From Flammeovirgaceae bacterium UBA7330 (lineage in GTDB: Bacteria > Bacteroidota > Bacteroidia > Cytophagales > Cyclobacteriaceae): DNA of 64,000 nucleotides. The stretch spans positions 62,001 through 126,000 of the forward strand of contig DKPQ01000012.1 in the NCBI GenBank assembly GCA_002471275.1. The letters run 5' to 3'. The position numbers were made by a program, and so were the translations under genes. Positions 53,975-63,163 of the stretch are shown here, in pieces; the stretch's first letter is position 1, and every line of letters starts with the position of its first letter. The notes under the pieces are model-generated. The model ran no database searches. It was not told the DNA's origin and saw only the letters and a program-made list of their open reading frames with translations.

Positions 53975-55381
53975 CTACTTCAAAATCTCCAGCACTCGCT
54001 TACTTTCCCAGTGATTCCTGGTGAAATCGGGGAATTTAACCGGGATGCTTCCTAATTCAACTGAGGTAGCACTCAGTGGTGTCACCACGGACCAGTCCAC
54101 CCCATCGTAAACATCCATGTCAAGTGGCAAGCCTTTATTGAACGCATCGATCATGCGGTAGGTCATCACAAAGTCCATCCCCCCATGTCCATTGTTTTTC
54201 GCGATCTCATCTTTCAGCTCATCCCAGATCGGGTGTTTAAATTTCTCGCGCATTTCATTGTACTCATCTTCAGGTAGCCAGTCGTGAGAACCATTGTTGA
54301 GTGACAAACGGCTCGGATACCCTTCATGATAAGCCTTTGTCCCTGCTAGTGCATTGATCCTGCTATAAGGTCTCGGTGTGACCACATCATGCTGCATCAA
54401 AATGGACCGACCTTTATGAGTTTTGATCAGCGCATTGTTCATGTCCCCATGAGCAAAATCAGTACGATTGTAATAAGGATTACCAGGATCTACAGTTTTC
54501 GAGAATTCCGATAGACTGGCCTGCAATGAACTCATGGATACGATGTGATCAAAACGGTCTCCTCTTCCTATCCCCATGTACTGGGCAACGGGTCCCAAAC
54601 CGTGGGTAGGATAAAGATTCCCATTGGTAGTCACGTGATGTCCAATTCGCCATTTTTCGTAGTACTTGTCATCAAAGAGCCCCGCTGTCATGTGATGAAT
54701 ATAGGCTGCCTCCGCATAGGTAAGGGTCCCGAAGATGCCTTCCTGCACCATTCGCAATATCCATAGCTCTTCGTCGCCATAGCAAACATTCTCCAGCATC
54801 ATACAATTTCGTCGGGTCTGTTCAGCGGTATCCACCAGCTTCCAACATTCCTCTAACGTGCATGCCACAGGTACTTCACAAGCTACATGCTTGCCTTGCT
54901 GCATGGAATAGATGGCCATGGGTGCATGATCTTCCCATGGAGTAGATATGAGGACCAGGTCAATATCATCTCTCTTTACCATCTCCTTCCAGGCTTCTTC
55001 CTTACCACTGTAGATATCTACTTTCTGTCCCTGCTTCTTCATGAATTCAGCAGAGGCTTTGGCTTTTTCTTCACGTATATCACATATCGCAACTACTTTT
55101 GCTTTTGGTGATAAAGACGCCATCCTTCTCACATGGCTACTCCCCCTGTTTCCAACACCGATGAATGCCACCCTCACCTGTTCGATAGGATTTACTGTTA
55201 ATCCCTGAACAGTTTCTCCTCGTGCTGGTCCGGGCTCAAGCCCATTTTCTAATTTCTCTTTGATGTATTCCTTATCATTGGCATACAAGCTACCCGGAAG
55301 TATTCCAAGAAAGGCCCCCGACAAAGCCGATGCTTTAAGAAAATATCTTCGATCTAAGTTGCTACTGCTTTTCTTCATCAT
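53975..55381 (-). CDS. GH109-type NAD-dependent glycosidase (alpha-N-acetylgalactosaminidase-like)
   Basis: 468 codons with a twin-arginine leader (DRRYFLKASALSGAFLG). The Rossmann part starts VRVAFIGVGNRGSSHVRRM; the sugar domain has NLYPTHGLGPVAQYMGIGRGD and HGGMDFVMTYRMIDAF, long stretches characteristic of GH109. Characterised GH109 enzymes keep a tightly bound NAD and cleave alpha-GalNAc by transient oxidation at C3. It is the last gene of the minus-strand cluster, 26 bp after the DUF1080 gene, and fits with the neighbouring Gfo/Idh dehydrogenase, which belongs to the same superfamily. Confidence 0.88.
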   Translation of the reverse strand: MMKKSSSNLDRRYFLKASALSGAFLGILPGSLYANDKEYIKEKLENGLEPGPARGETVQGLTVNPIEQVRVAFIGVGNRGSSHVRRMASLSPKAKVVAICDIREEKAKASAEFMKKQGQKVDIYSGKEEAWKEMVKRDDIDLVLISTPWEDHAPMAIYSMQQGKHVACEVPVACTLEECWKLVDTAEQTRRNCMMLENVCYGDEELWILRMVQEGIFGTLTYAEAAYIHHMTAGLFDDKYYEKWRIGHHVTTNGNLYPTHGLGPVAQYMGIGRGDRFDHIVSMSSLQASLSEFSKTVDPGNPYYNRTDFAHGDMNNALIKTHKGRSILMQHDVVTPRPYSRINALAGTKAYHEGYPSRLSLNNGSHDWLPEDEYNEMREKFKHPIWDELKDEIAKNNGHGGMDFVMTYRMIDAFNKGLPLDMDVYDGVDWSVVTPLSATSVELGSIPVKFPDFTRNHWESKRVLEILK

Positions 55382-55406
55382 TGATTTTTTGGGTTTGTAT
55401 GATTCA

Positions 55407-56204
55407 CTAATCTTTTATTTCGCGGATCTTGATATTCCTGAACCAGGCATCATCCGAATGATTCTGTAGGATAATATGACCGCTTTTCTTATCCAGGAAC
55501 TGTTCGTATTTTACGAATTTGCTGTCTTTATAGGCAGATATCAGCCGGTCCGAACCGAATTCATAGCTAACAGTTTTCTTACCATTCAGCCAATGTTCCA
55601 CATGATTTCCATTGATGATGATCCTGCTGGAATTGAATTCACCTACTGGCTTTTTCTCGACCAATTCTGACTCTGCAGGAATCATATCATAAAGAGAGGA
55701 TGTGTACTGAGATGGTTTTAGCTTTCCGTCGTATTTTGGATCCTCATCATCTAAAAGCTGATATTCAAATCCAAGGGCTGAAAATCCGGAGCCATACTTT
55801 TTTGATATCTCCTCCGACACATTGTATTTCAGTCCGCTATTGCCGGCCTTGAGGATCTTCCATTCAAAATACAATTCATAATTCTCAAACGTGTCAACGG
55901 TAGCCAGATCCCCACTTTCCGGATCACTGCCATCAGGAAGCTTTGGAACCTCGTCACTGTTTAGCTTTCGGATCGTTCCATCTTGAATCTTCCAGTGAGC
56001 ATCGGGTACATGATCCCTTCCCAGGCCTCTCCATCCATTGAACGTCTCACCATCGAAAAGCAACCTCCACCCATCTGCTTTTTCCTGCTCGGTCAGCTGA
56101 TTTAAAACTTCTCCTGGCTTCTTCCCGTCTTCAGTAGCCTTATTTGATCCCTCACATGCCAGTAGCAACAAAAGGATAAGGGGAATAAAATATTTTATCC
56201 TCAT
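55407..56204 (-). CDS. DUF1080 lipoprotein (3-keto-disaccharide hydrolase-like)
   Basis: From 56204 (MRIKYFIPLILLLLLAC) the lipobox is clean, and the ATG overlaps the TGA of the upstream gene as ATGA. The jelly-roll domain shows GWRLLFDGETFNGWRG near the start, YELYFEWKILKAGNSGLKY in the middle and GHIILQNHSDDAWFRNIKIREI at the end, all diagnostic for DUF1080. Recent work on the family shows hydrolysis of 3-keto-glycosides, the products of Gfo/Idh-type 3-dehydrogenases such as the adjacent gene. It thus follows its likely supplier in the same operon. Confidence 0.9.
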   Translation of the reverse strand: MRIKYFIPLILLLLLACEGSNKATEDGKKPGEVLNQLTEQEKADGWRLLFDGETFNGWRGLGRDHVPDAHWKIQDGTIRKLNSDEVPKLPDGSDPESGDLATVDTFENYELYFEWKILKAGNSGLKYNVSEEISKKYGSGFSALGFEYQLLDDEDPKYDGKLKPSQYTSSLYDMIPAESELVEKKPVGEFNSSRIIINGNHVEHWLNGKKTVSYEFGSDRLISAYKDSKFVKYEQFLDKKSGHIILQNHSDDAWFRNIKIREIKD

Positions 56205-57550
56205 AGCTTCATCTCCCATCCCTTTTCGTAGGCTCGGCTCCAGAGTTTATTAGCATCTGCATCGTCTTTGATATGCCCATTTTTTGAGTCAATATCCAGC
56301 GATCTTCCAACCCGTTGGGAAATATTGCCCAACTGAACGAGTAATGTACTCTTATGTCCTGAATCAATATCAGCATTAAGAGAACCACCATTGAACACCG
56401 CATCATACATATTTTGAATGTGCATGGCATCAAGCTGTGTGGCCGGGTTCACAGGATCCCGTGGGTCTATTTCAACATTGTCACTCATTTCTTTAACGAC
56501 TTTGCCTTTTAGGTCAAACTGTGTATAACTATTACCTCCGGGAATGAAAATACTACCATCTTCCCCATAAAAGATAACTCCTACCGAGCTCCCTTCGATG
56601 GGTTTACCGTTACAGCTTCGACCTTCCCAGGTCATGGATACATTTTCAAAGTCGAGGTTAATTACCTGGGTATCGGGGGTCTCCCAATCGTCTTTATAAT
56701 GATAGCGGCCTCCGTTTGAGCTTACTCTAGAAGGAAAGTCCACCTCAAGCCCCCAACGAAGTAAGTCAACCATATGTGTACCATTGTTGAGCGCCTCACC
56801 TGTACCCCAATGCCACAGCCAGTGCCAGTTGTAATGGACGATATTGTCTTTGTATTGCTTCCGTGGAGCAGGTCCCTGCCACAATTCCCAGTCCAGCCAA
56901 TCTGGTGGAGCGACTTCCTTTCCTACACCAATCGGTCCCCGGGTATTGGTATACCAGCCTTTGCCAAAATAGACCCTTCCAATCGCTCCTGATTGCACCG
57001 CTTTGATACCTTCCCTCACATTGGGCCATGAACGTCTCTGATTACCCATCTGAACGACCTTTTTATATTTAGCCGCTGCTTCCACCAGGATCTCTCCTTC
57101 TTTGGGATTGTGACTGCATGGCTTTTCCACATATACGTGCTTACCTGCCTGCATACCCAGCAATGCTGCCGGGGCATGCCAATGATCTGGTGCGGCAATC
57201 ACCAGGACATCCACGTCTTTGCTTTCCAATGATTTTCTGAAATCGCCATAACCCTTTGTTTTGGTTGACTGGTTATCGGAAACAGCCTCTTTGCAGGTAT
57301 CTATGGCCCGGCTGTCTACATCGCAGATATGGATCACCTCAAAATTGTCCTGACGGGCAAAATTCTGTGCCAGTGACTTACCCCGGCTATTGACACCCAT
57401 CACAGAAACGTTCAGGGTATTGTTGGCCCCTATGATCCGTGAATAGGATTTGGCTGAAAAGGCAGGTAATACACCTCCAGTCATGAGCACAGCAGAGCCC
57501 ATGGCGGATTTCTTAAGGAATGTTCTTCGTTTATTGTCTTTTGAATACAT
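56201..57550 (-). CDS. Gfo/Idh/MocA-family dehydrogenase, twin-arginine exported
   Basis: 449 codons with leader RRTFLKKSAMGSAVLMTGG. The Rossmann domain starts LNVSVMGVNSRGKSLAQNF, and the conserved EKPCSHNP (catalytic Lys) is in place; GTGEALNNGTHMVDLLRWGL is the sugar-domain signature with the second catalytic His. Related exported enzymes oxidise glycosides at C3. It overlaps the DUF1080 gene by 4 bp, so the oxidised product would be passed straight to that hydrolase. A 210-bp gap without a gene separates it from the GH105 gene upstream. Confidence 0.9.
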   Translation of the reverse strand: MYSKDNKRRTFLKKSAMGSAVLMTGGVLPAFSAKSYSRIIGANNTLNVSVMGVNSRGKSLAQNFARQDNFEVIHICDVDSRAIDTCKEAVSDNQSTKTKGYGDFRKSLESKDVDVLVIAAPDHWHAPAALLGMQAGKHVYVEKPCSHNPKEGEILVEAAAKYKKVVQMGNQRRSWPNVREGIKAVQSGAIGRVYFGKGWYTNTRGPIGVGKEVAPPDWLDWELWQGPAPRKQYKDNIVHYNWHWLWHWGTGEALNNGTHMVDLLRWGLEVDFPSRVSSNGGRYHYKDDWETPDTQVINLDFENVSMTWEGRSCNGKPIEGSSVGVIFYGEDGSIFIPGGNSYTQFDLKGKVVKEMSDNVEIDPRDPVNPATQLDAMHIQNMYDAVFNGGSLNADIDSGHKSTLLVQLGNISQRVGRSLDIDSKNGHIKDDADANKLWSRAYEKGWEMKL

Positions 57551-57760
57551 GCTTGTTAAAAGATTTATAGGGTTAAACCGGTTGTTAATAAATGTGTCTT
57601 TGATGTATATGGAATATTTTTTATTTCAGGTTGACTGGTTAATTTACAAAAAAAACCTGTGTGGACTGTATTTGAAGTACCATTCAGTGCACGGGCTATC
57701 ATCTTCGATTATTCCCAACATCCTGATCCTCAAAGCATATTTTGAAACTGATGGCATACT

Positions 57761-58900
57761 TTACAAGTTTAATTTGATCATTTCGCTACCCGCCAGCAGA
57801 AAAGCCCCCGTTCCATACACTTCCCAACTTTCTGTTGAAAAGTCTTTTCGTGGATCGGCCCCAACTGGCTGGACCCATCCTATCATACCATCTTTATGTT
57901 GTAGCCCGCACAATGCCTTCCAGGCATTTTTGACTGCCGGAAGATATTTCTCCCTTGAAAGTATGCCTTTATTTATACCCCAGGCCATGGCATAGGTAAA
58001 AAATCCGCTTCCACTTGCCTCACCCCCGGGGTATGCTTCCGGGTCCAGAAGACTTGCCCGCCACAGCCCATCAGGCTGCTGAATAGCTGCAATTTTCTGA
58101 GACATTTCTTTGAACAGCTCAATGTAAAAATTTCTCTCCTGGTAGGTCTCCGGAAGTTCCTCTATTATCCTGACCAATCCTCCCATGACCCACCCGTTGC
58201 CACGACTCCAGAATATTTTCTCTTCATTGGACTCTTTCAGATCTTCCTCCGCATAACTCCAAACATACCTGAGGTCTCGCGCAAATAATTTTTCATCCTG
58301 ATCATATAACAAATCATAAGCCTGACGGTAAAGTTGATCATTCAGTTTGAGGTATTTCTCCTCATTCAATGTTATCCCTAATTTTACGAGTACAGGTGGA
58401 GCCATAAACAAAGCATCACACCACCACCAGGGAATTCTTCTGATTCCCCTGGAAGGAAATGGTCTTTCCATGAAAACATTCATCGTGTCAATGACAGGTC
58501 TAATCATTTTTTCTTCCTTACTTAGTCTATACATATCAATATATGTCTGACCAATCACATGGCTGTCCGCATCGTACCACAGTTTACCCGGCTGCCACAT
58601 CACGGATTCTCCCATATCATAAATAGCTTTGTAGATCCTTTTAGACCCTGTGGTTTGATATGCACTAAATACACCCGCATAGAAAGCTCCATTATGCCAT
58701 TCGTTGGGTTCATGTTTGGGGTGCTTCAGTTGCCAATATGTTGCTTTTTTCATCGCTTTGAGGATGTATTTATCCAAAAAAACATCAGTTTTTTGTGCTC
58801 TCAGACTTACAACAATTAACAACGTAACAACATGTATTAACAATAACTTAAGTTGAAAGCCGTTACATCCGGTCAATCGAAATTTCTTATTCATGGTCAT
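57761..58900 (-). CDS. GH105/GH88-family unsaturated uronyl hydrolase-like glycosidase
   Basis: 379 codons with a hydrophobic export segment at about 18-36. The (alpha/alpha)6 barrel has WHNGAFYAGVFSAYQTTG, DADSHVIGQTYIDMYRL (the substrate Asp region), WWWCDALFMAPPVLVKLG (the catalytic Asp of the YteR group) and FWSRGNGWVMGGLVRIIEELP, all typical of GH105. These enzymes remove the unsaturated sugar left by pectin or rhamnogalacturonan lyases. The start codon overlaps the TAA of the nitrilase gene by 1 bp; MTMNKK offers a second start two codons later. The gene ends the tightly spaced group 57761-64000. Confidence 0.88.
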   Translation of the reverse strand: MTMNKKFRLTGCNGFQLKLLLIHVVTLLIVVSLRAQKTDVFLDKYILKAMKKATYWQLKHPKHEPNEWHNGAFYAGVFSAYQTTGSKRIYKAIYDMGESVMWQPGKLWYDADSHVIGQTYIDMYRLSKEEKMIRPVIDTMNVFMERPFPSRGIRRIPWWWCDALFMAPPVLVKLGITLNEEKYLKLNDQLYRQAYDLLYDQDEKLFARDLRYVWSYAEEDLKESNEEKIFWSRGNGWVMGGLVRIIEELPETYQERNFYIELFKEMSQKIAAIQQPDGLWRASLLDPEAYPGGEASGSGFFTYAMAWGINKGILSREKYLPAVKNAWKALCGLQHKDGMIGWVQPVGADPRKDFSTESWEVYGTGAFLLAGSEMIKLNL

Positions 58901-59856
58901 TAATCAGGTTGATCATTGTTTAGCCACACAGGCTTTGTTTTTGATACATGGTTTTTTCCTAAAATTTCTTTGTAGAGCTCTGGTCTACGTGCCTTTCTAT
59001 ATCTCCAGCCACCAGAAAGTTTTAATTTATCGTCAGTGATTGTGGTAACAGCCACCTCATCATCAAAAGATTTTATTTCCACTTGAATCTCGCCATAGGG
59101 ATCCAAAACCATTGAATTGCCATTTTTTAAATGAATCCCATCATATCCTATCGGATTGGTAAAAAGGTAATAAACACCATTGTCGTAAGCCCTGGCCGGG
59201 AGCCATCTCAATAACCAATCCCGACCTTTCGGTCCATCAAATTCCATTCTCAGGGGTACAGGATCTTTTACTCGATTTGTCCACAATTCGTCCGAAACGT
59301 ACCCTCTTCCTGGCATTGCCGAAGGAGTGCATCCTGTTACATGTGGAGCGAAGATTATTTCAGCCCCTGAAAGAACTGTAGCTCTCACATTTTCAATAAC
59401 ATTGTTATCATAGCAAATGAGTATTCCACATTTCCAGCCCAGCAGGTCAAATACCACATATTCATTTCCGGCAGCAAGGTGCTTATTAATGAAGGGATGT
59501 AGTTTTCGGTATTTAGCTATTAATCCCTTACTGTTAACACAGATATAAGTATTGTAAACCTTTGTTTCATCCTTTTCTATCAGCCCAGCTAAAATCGGCA
59601 TCCCATATCGTGCTGAAAGTGCTACTAGCTCTTTAGTGCTTTCCCCATCGGGCACTGACTCTGCTAAACCAAAAATTTCTTGTTTGGTTAGTTTGCTAGC
59701 ATGTGTGTATGCGGTAATGCACATTTCATGAAAACTAATGACTTCTGCTCCTTTCTTTTTAGCCTGATAAGTCAGACGATCCATCACAGAAAGATTGTAG
59801 TCCTTATCCCCGTCATGTGGTTCAAATTGAGCGACAGCCACCTTTAATTCTCTCAT
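58900..59856 (-). CDS. Carbon-nitrogen hydrolase (nitrilase superfamily)
   Basis: 318 codons, cytosolic. The catalytic Glu-Lys-Cys triad is seen: Glu in ISFHEMCITAYT, Lys in KYRKLHPF, Cys in CGILICYDNN. The fold boundaries (VAVAQFEPHDGDKDYNLS at the start, GNSMVLDPYGEIQVE near the end) are normal. The family cleaves amides, nitriles or N-carbamoyl groups. In this saccharide cluster it may free an amide-linked part of the substrate, an unusual context. It lies 2 bp after the YdcF gene and overlaps the GH105 start by 1 bp. Confidence 0.88.
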   Translation of the reverse strand: MRELKVAVAQFEPHDGDKDYNLSVMDRLTYQAKKKGAEVISFHEMCITAYTHASKLTKQEIFGLAESVPDGESTKELVALSARYGMPILAGLIEKDETKVYNTYICVNSKGLIAKYRKLHPFINKHLAAGNEYVVFDLLGWKCGILICYDNNVIENVRATVLSGAEIIFAPHVTGCTPSAMPGRGYVSDELWTNRVKDPVPLRMEFDGPKGRDWLLRWLPARAYDNGVYYLFTNPIGYDGIHLKNGNSMVLDPYGEIQVEIKSFDDEVAVTTITDDKLKLSGGWRYRKARRPELYKEILGKNHVSKTKPVWLNNDQPD

Positions 59857-59858
59857 TC

Positions 59859-60503
59859 TTATTGTATCAAATGTTTATTATACCCTAAACTTATAAGAGT
59901 CAAATATGCCTCCATAACTGCATCAGGTATAACCTGCTCGATTTGGTAACCTAGTTTAGGATATTCAATTATTCGTTGAACGTCTCCTACCATCTCGTTT
60001 ATCAGGTCTTCTATATCATGACTCTCAGCCACCTGATCCAACATCTCTATTTGGACACAGTCTGTGGAATGCATTACGTCCGGCCATTGTATTTCAGCAG
60101 TTGCCAGCGCTCTTCGCAATGTGTTTGGTTTGGTTACAATAATGGTTTTGTTGATGGGGTGACCTTTCAGCAACTTTTTTGCAAAGGCTATATTCTCACC
60201 AATATTCGTAGAATTAGGTTCAATTAAAATCTGACAAGCGTTTGCGCCATATTCAACGGCGTAATCTCGGAATGTTTCCGCTTCACTCTTATCCCATCTA
60301 CCCTCTGTCCAATTCCCCTTCTTTCCGGTAAAGATCACCAAAGGTGCTACCTGATTTTTCAATAATTCTGTACAATGTATGGCGGTTTTGAGATCATAGC
60401 TTCCCAACCCAATAATCAAATCGGCCTTTTTAAACGGGTCAGCTACTTTATGATACTCCCACAACTTCCTGGCCAAATCCAAGTGATCTGAAGGTATTTT
60501 CAT
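59859..60503 (-). CDS. YdcF/SanA-like DUF218 protein
   Basis: From the ATG at 60503 it has 214 residues; the frame runs back to a TTG at 60518 that would overlap the previous gene by 4 bp. DUF218 marks are KKADLIIGLGSYDL, VIFTGKKGNWTEGRWDKSEAETFRDYA, ILIEPNSTNIGENIAFAK (the conserved E-x-x-S-x-N-T-x-E-N) and TIIVTKPNTLRRALAT. E. coli YdcF binds S-adenosylmethionine, but no activity is established for the family. There is no leader, so it is cytosolic. Its place between an FG-GAP lipoprotein and a nitrilase, with 2-bp spacing, suggests a role in using the same compound. Confidence 0.85.
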   Translation of the reverse strand: MKIPSDHLDLARKLWEYHKVADPFKKADLIIGLGSYDLKTAIHCTELLKNQVAPLVIFTGKKGNWTEGRWDKSEAETFRDYAVEYGANACQILIEPNSTNIGENIAFAKKLLKGHPINKTIIVTKPNTLRRALATAEIQWPDVMHSTDCVQIEMLDQVAESHDIEDLINEMVGDVQRIIEYPKLGYQIEQVIPDAVMEAYLTLISLGYNKHLIQ

Positions 60504-60514
60504 GGGTATTTGAA

Positions 60515-61795
60515 TCAATGGATGGTCTTATTTTCAAAGTAATCTCCATGTTCTACTCCATTATTCGCACTACCTGGCCAGAGGTTCCATACCTTGGAAT
60601 AAATATCGAGGTCTCCGTCCCCATCCACGTCACCGACCAAAGCATCATGACCGCCTAATCTATCATCATAGACGACCCTTTCTTTAAATTCAACAGTGGA
60701 GTTTGTGCTTATATTCTCCCATATATACCACCTTGGGGTTGCTCCCTCAGGAGGTAATGTATCGTCCTCCTGGTCACAGGTAAGTATATCCTGGTCTCCG
60801 TCGTTATCCAGATCACCGACAAATAATGTATGGAATGAACCCCGTATCCCGGGCGCAGTCATTGGTAAAAAATGAGCAGTAAACTCAGGTGGATTACGGC
60901 CATGATTTTCCAGCCAGGCTGCCCTTGATGCCTGTTGGTCCGAGTCGGTCATAACAATGTCCATGTCACCGTCCTGATCCAGATCGGTGATCCAACTCCT
61001 GGACGACAAACCAAATGGGCCTCGTTTGCCAAACGGTAACTGATGCTTCTTCCAGCTTTGGCCCTTGTCCACATTTTCCATCCAACGATCCGGTAAAACA
61101 ATATCGTGATCACCATCGTCGTCAAGATCACCAATTCCTTTTGGAAAAAAACCTGAATGTATGTGATCATTGCTAACCAATGGATCAAGGGTGACTGTTA
61201 TCTTCTTCCAATTGATATCTCCAATTACATCATTTGGAATTTTATACCAGATCACACCCACTCCTTCTCCCATCAAGACCACATCTTCATTCTCATCTCC
61301 ATCGATATCTGACATAACAATGTCATGGATATTGCTCTCTAGTGTATCATCAAATCGGTATCTTTCAAATGGTTTAGATCGAGGCTGCTGAGGATTTCTA
61401 TACCAAAAACTTCCAATGATAATATCCATCCAACCATCATTATCCACATCAAATACAGTTGCCCCCAGATGTCGAGTAGGCATGGTCCCGATTTCGTGCC
61501 TTACCCATTGTACTCCTCCCTGATTTTCAAACCAATAGTAAGCTTCTCTTCCAGTAAAAGCGAAGTCGAGATCACCATCCCTGTCAAAATCAGCCATTGC
61601 CGGACAACCATACCCCCAGTCTGTTTGGCCAGGCAGGTCTTGCGTAACAAAATGATGCTGAAACATACCAGGGCCTATGAAGCTTTGATTTTTACTATCT
61701 TTTGGTCTCTCCCGGGTACATCCCATTAAGCAGAAGGAACCAATGACCAAAAAGATTTTCATCGTAAGCATTTTGTTCATTTTTCTAACATTCAT
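60515..61795 (-). CDS. FG-GAP/VCBS-repeat lipoprotein
   Basis: 426 codons with lipobox GSFCLMGC; starts at 61795, 61780 or 61768 all keep it. The propeller is made of about seven repeats, each with a calcium loop D-x-D-x-D-G-x-x-D: ADFDRDGDLDFAF, FDVDNDGWMDII, SDIDGDENEDVV, GDLDDDGDHDIVLPD, TDLDQDGDMDIVMTD, GDLDNDGDQDILTCD, GDVDGDGDLDIYSK. Such propellers bind glycans or proteins at the cell surface. No enzymatic motif is present. It may capture the saccharide for the enzymes encoded around it, in place of a SusD-type binder. Confidence 0.87.
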   Translation of the reverse strand: MNVRKMNKMLTMKIFLVIGSFCLMGCTRERPKDSKNQSFIGPGMFQHHFVTQDLPGQTDWGYGCPAMADFDRDGDLDFAFTGREAYYWFENQGGVQWVRHEIGTMPTRHLGATVFDVDNDGWMDIIIGSFWYRNPQQPRSKPFERYRFDDTLESNIHDIVMSDIDGDENEDVVLMGEGVGVIWYKIPNDVIGDINWKKITVTLDPLVSNDHIHSGFFPKGIGDLDDDGDHDIVLPDRWMENVDKGQSWKKHQLPFGKRGPFGLSSRSWITDLDQDGDMDIVMTDSDQQASRAAWLENHGRNPPEFTAHFLPMTAPGIRGSFHTLFVGDLDNDGDQDILTCDQEDDTLPPEGATPRWYIWENISTNSTVEFKERVVYDDRLGGHDALVGDVDGDGDLDIYSKVWNLWPGSANNGVEHGDYFENKTIH

Positions 61796-61812
61796 TTTTA
61801 TCCCTCAAATTA

Positions 61813-63132
61813 TCAATGCAAAGACGACATATCAGCAACAAACAATTGACGATGACCCTCGGGTGCTGCCTGAAAACAAATCCTTTTAAAAGAACGGTCC
61901 CATACCGGATGTCCATCAAGTCGTAGTTCATCGAAGTCCCCCTTTTGGTTGTAAAGTGGCTTCGTCGGCATCTTGCAAACCGCCTGTTCTGTTTGCGTAT
62001 GAAGGTTAATCAGGCGGATTCTAACAACAGGATCAGGATCAAGATATTTGATATCTGTGATAATGAATTTTTCATTGGGTTCGATGGTCGGGTGACCCCC
62101 GCCATCAATCGTTTCACTCAATATGATAGGATCACTTCCATCTACAGGAACCTTACAAAGCCTGTCGTCCTTTCCATCTGGTTTCAGGTTCCTTATCAGG
62201 TATCTGCTGTCAGGATGCCAGTTGGGGTGTCCTCCACTATGTCCCCATACTGGTTCACTGTGTGTCCTGATGATCTCACTTCCATCTGCCCTGCATGTGA
62301 TAACATTAACATTTCTACCACCCGAGCCATCCGGGAATAGACATCGCAATACCACCATGATCCTGTCCCCCTGAAAACTATATTTTGAGTGCCAGCAATA
62401 GAAGGTTCCATCATTTTGAGGCGGTGGTTCAGGAATGTGATCAGCCATTTGTTTAAGGCTTACCAGCAATGATTTCTCTCCGGTAGCAACATTTGTTTGC
62501 CAGATACCTTCCTCTGCGGATGCTCCTTTCGGTAAAGTAGGCGGATTGCTCCGGTCTTTTGCAACCAATCCATACCCACGTTGAGTTACATCATATAAAT
62601 GCAAAGGAAAACCAATGACTGACCTGCCATCGGGGGAAACATGATACATTGGTCCCTCAAGTGCCTTAATTTCATTTGTTACTCTGTTTATGACAACACA
62701 AACGCCTATGCCATCAATAACATCATTGGTATAGATATGATTATCATCAACCCCCCATTGTGCCATTGTACCGGTTTGGTGTGCCCAGCATTTTGTCCTA
62801 TAGATCGTTTCAATGGTTTCTCTTTCAAGGTCAATCACACATATTTCAGCAGAATCCCCATATCTAGGGGGTTTGTCTTCATAGGGGATTTTACTCACCA
62901 CTAAAAATTTTCCTGAAGGGCTAAACGGACACACATCATAATAGGTATGCACATAAAACCCGTCATTGGGAGTAACCTTGATCACCGGCACCAGGGTAGA
63001 CCCTGAAACATACCTTTCAAATGAAACAGGCTTTTTATCGGATGGCTTGTGAACGCAACTCCAAATGCCCGTTGAAACTAAAACAAACGGCATTGCTGCC
63101 GATGACTTTTGCATGAAGGCTCGCCTTTTCAT
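61813..63132 (-). CDS. Oligogalacturonate-lyase-like beta-propeller, twin-arginine/lipoprotein leader
   Basis: 439 codons; the leader MKRRAFMQKSSAAMPFVLVSTGIWSC has both a twin-arginine and a lipobox look. The propeller has CWAHQTGTMAQWG, VATGEKSLLVSLKQMADHI, GHSGGHPNWHPDSRY and GHPVWDRSFKRICF, the spacing of PL22 oligogalacturonate lyase, with more His residues kept than in the homologue at 6319. Together with a GH105 enzyme two to four genes on, a pectin-like oligosaccharide is a plausible substrate. It is 31 bp after the esterase-like gene. Confidence 0.72.
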   Translation of the reverse strand: MKRRAFMQKSSAAMPFVLVSTGIWSCVHKPSDKKPVSFERYVSGSTLVPVIKVTPNDGFYVHTYYDVCPFSPSGKFLVVSKIPYEDKPPRYGDSAEICVIDLERETIETIYRTKCWAHQTGTMAQWGVDDNHIYTNDVIDGIGVCVVINRVTNEIKALEGPMYHVSPDGRSVIGFPLHLYDVTQRGYGLVAKDRSNPPTLPKGASAEEGIWQTNVATGEKSLLVSLKQMADHIPEPPPQNDGTFYCWHSKYSFQGDRIMVVLRCLFPDGSGGRNVNVITCRADGSEIIRTHSEPVWGHSGGHPNWHPDSRYLIRNLKPDGKDDRLCKVPVDGSDPIILSETIDGGGHPTIEPNEKFIITDIKYLDPDPVVRIRLINLHTQTEQAVCKMPTKPLYNQKGDFDELRLDGHPVWDRSFKRICFQAAPEGHRQLFVADMSSLH

Positions 63133-63163
63133 ATAACTATATTCTCAGTCTTCCTAAACATAT

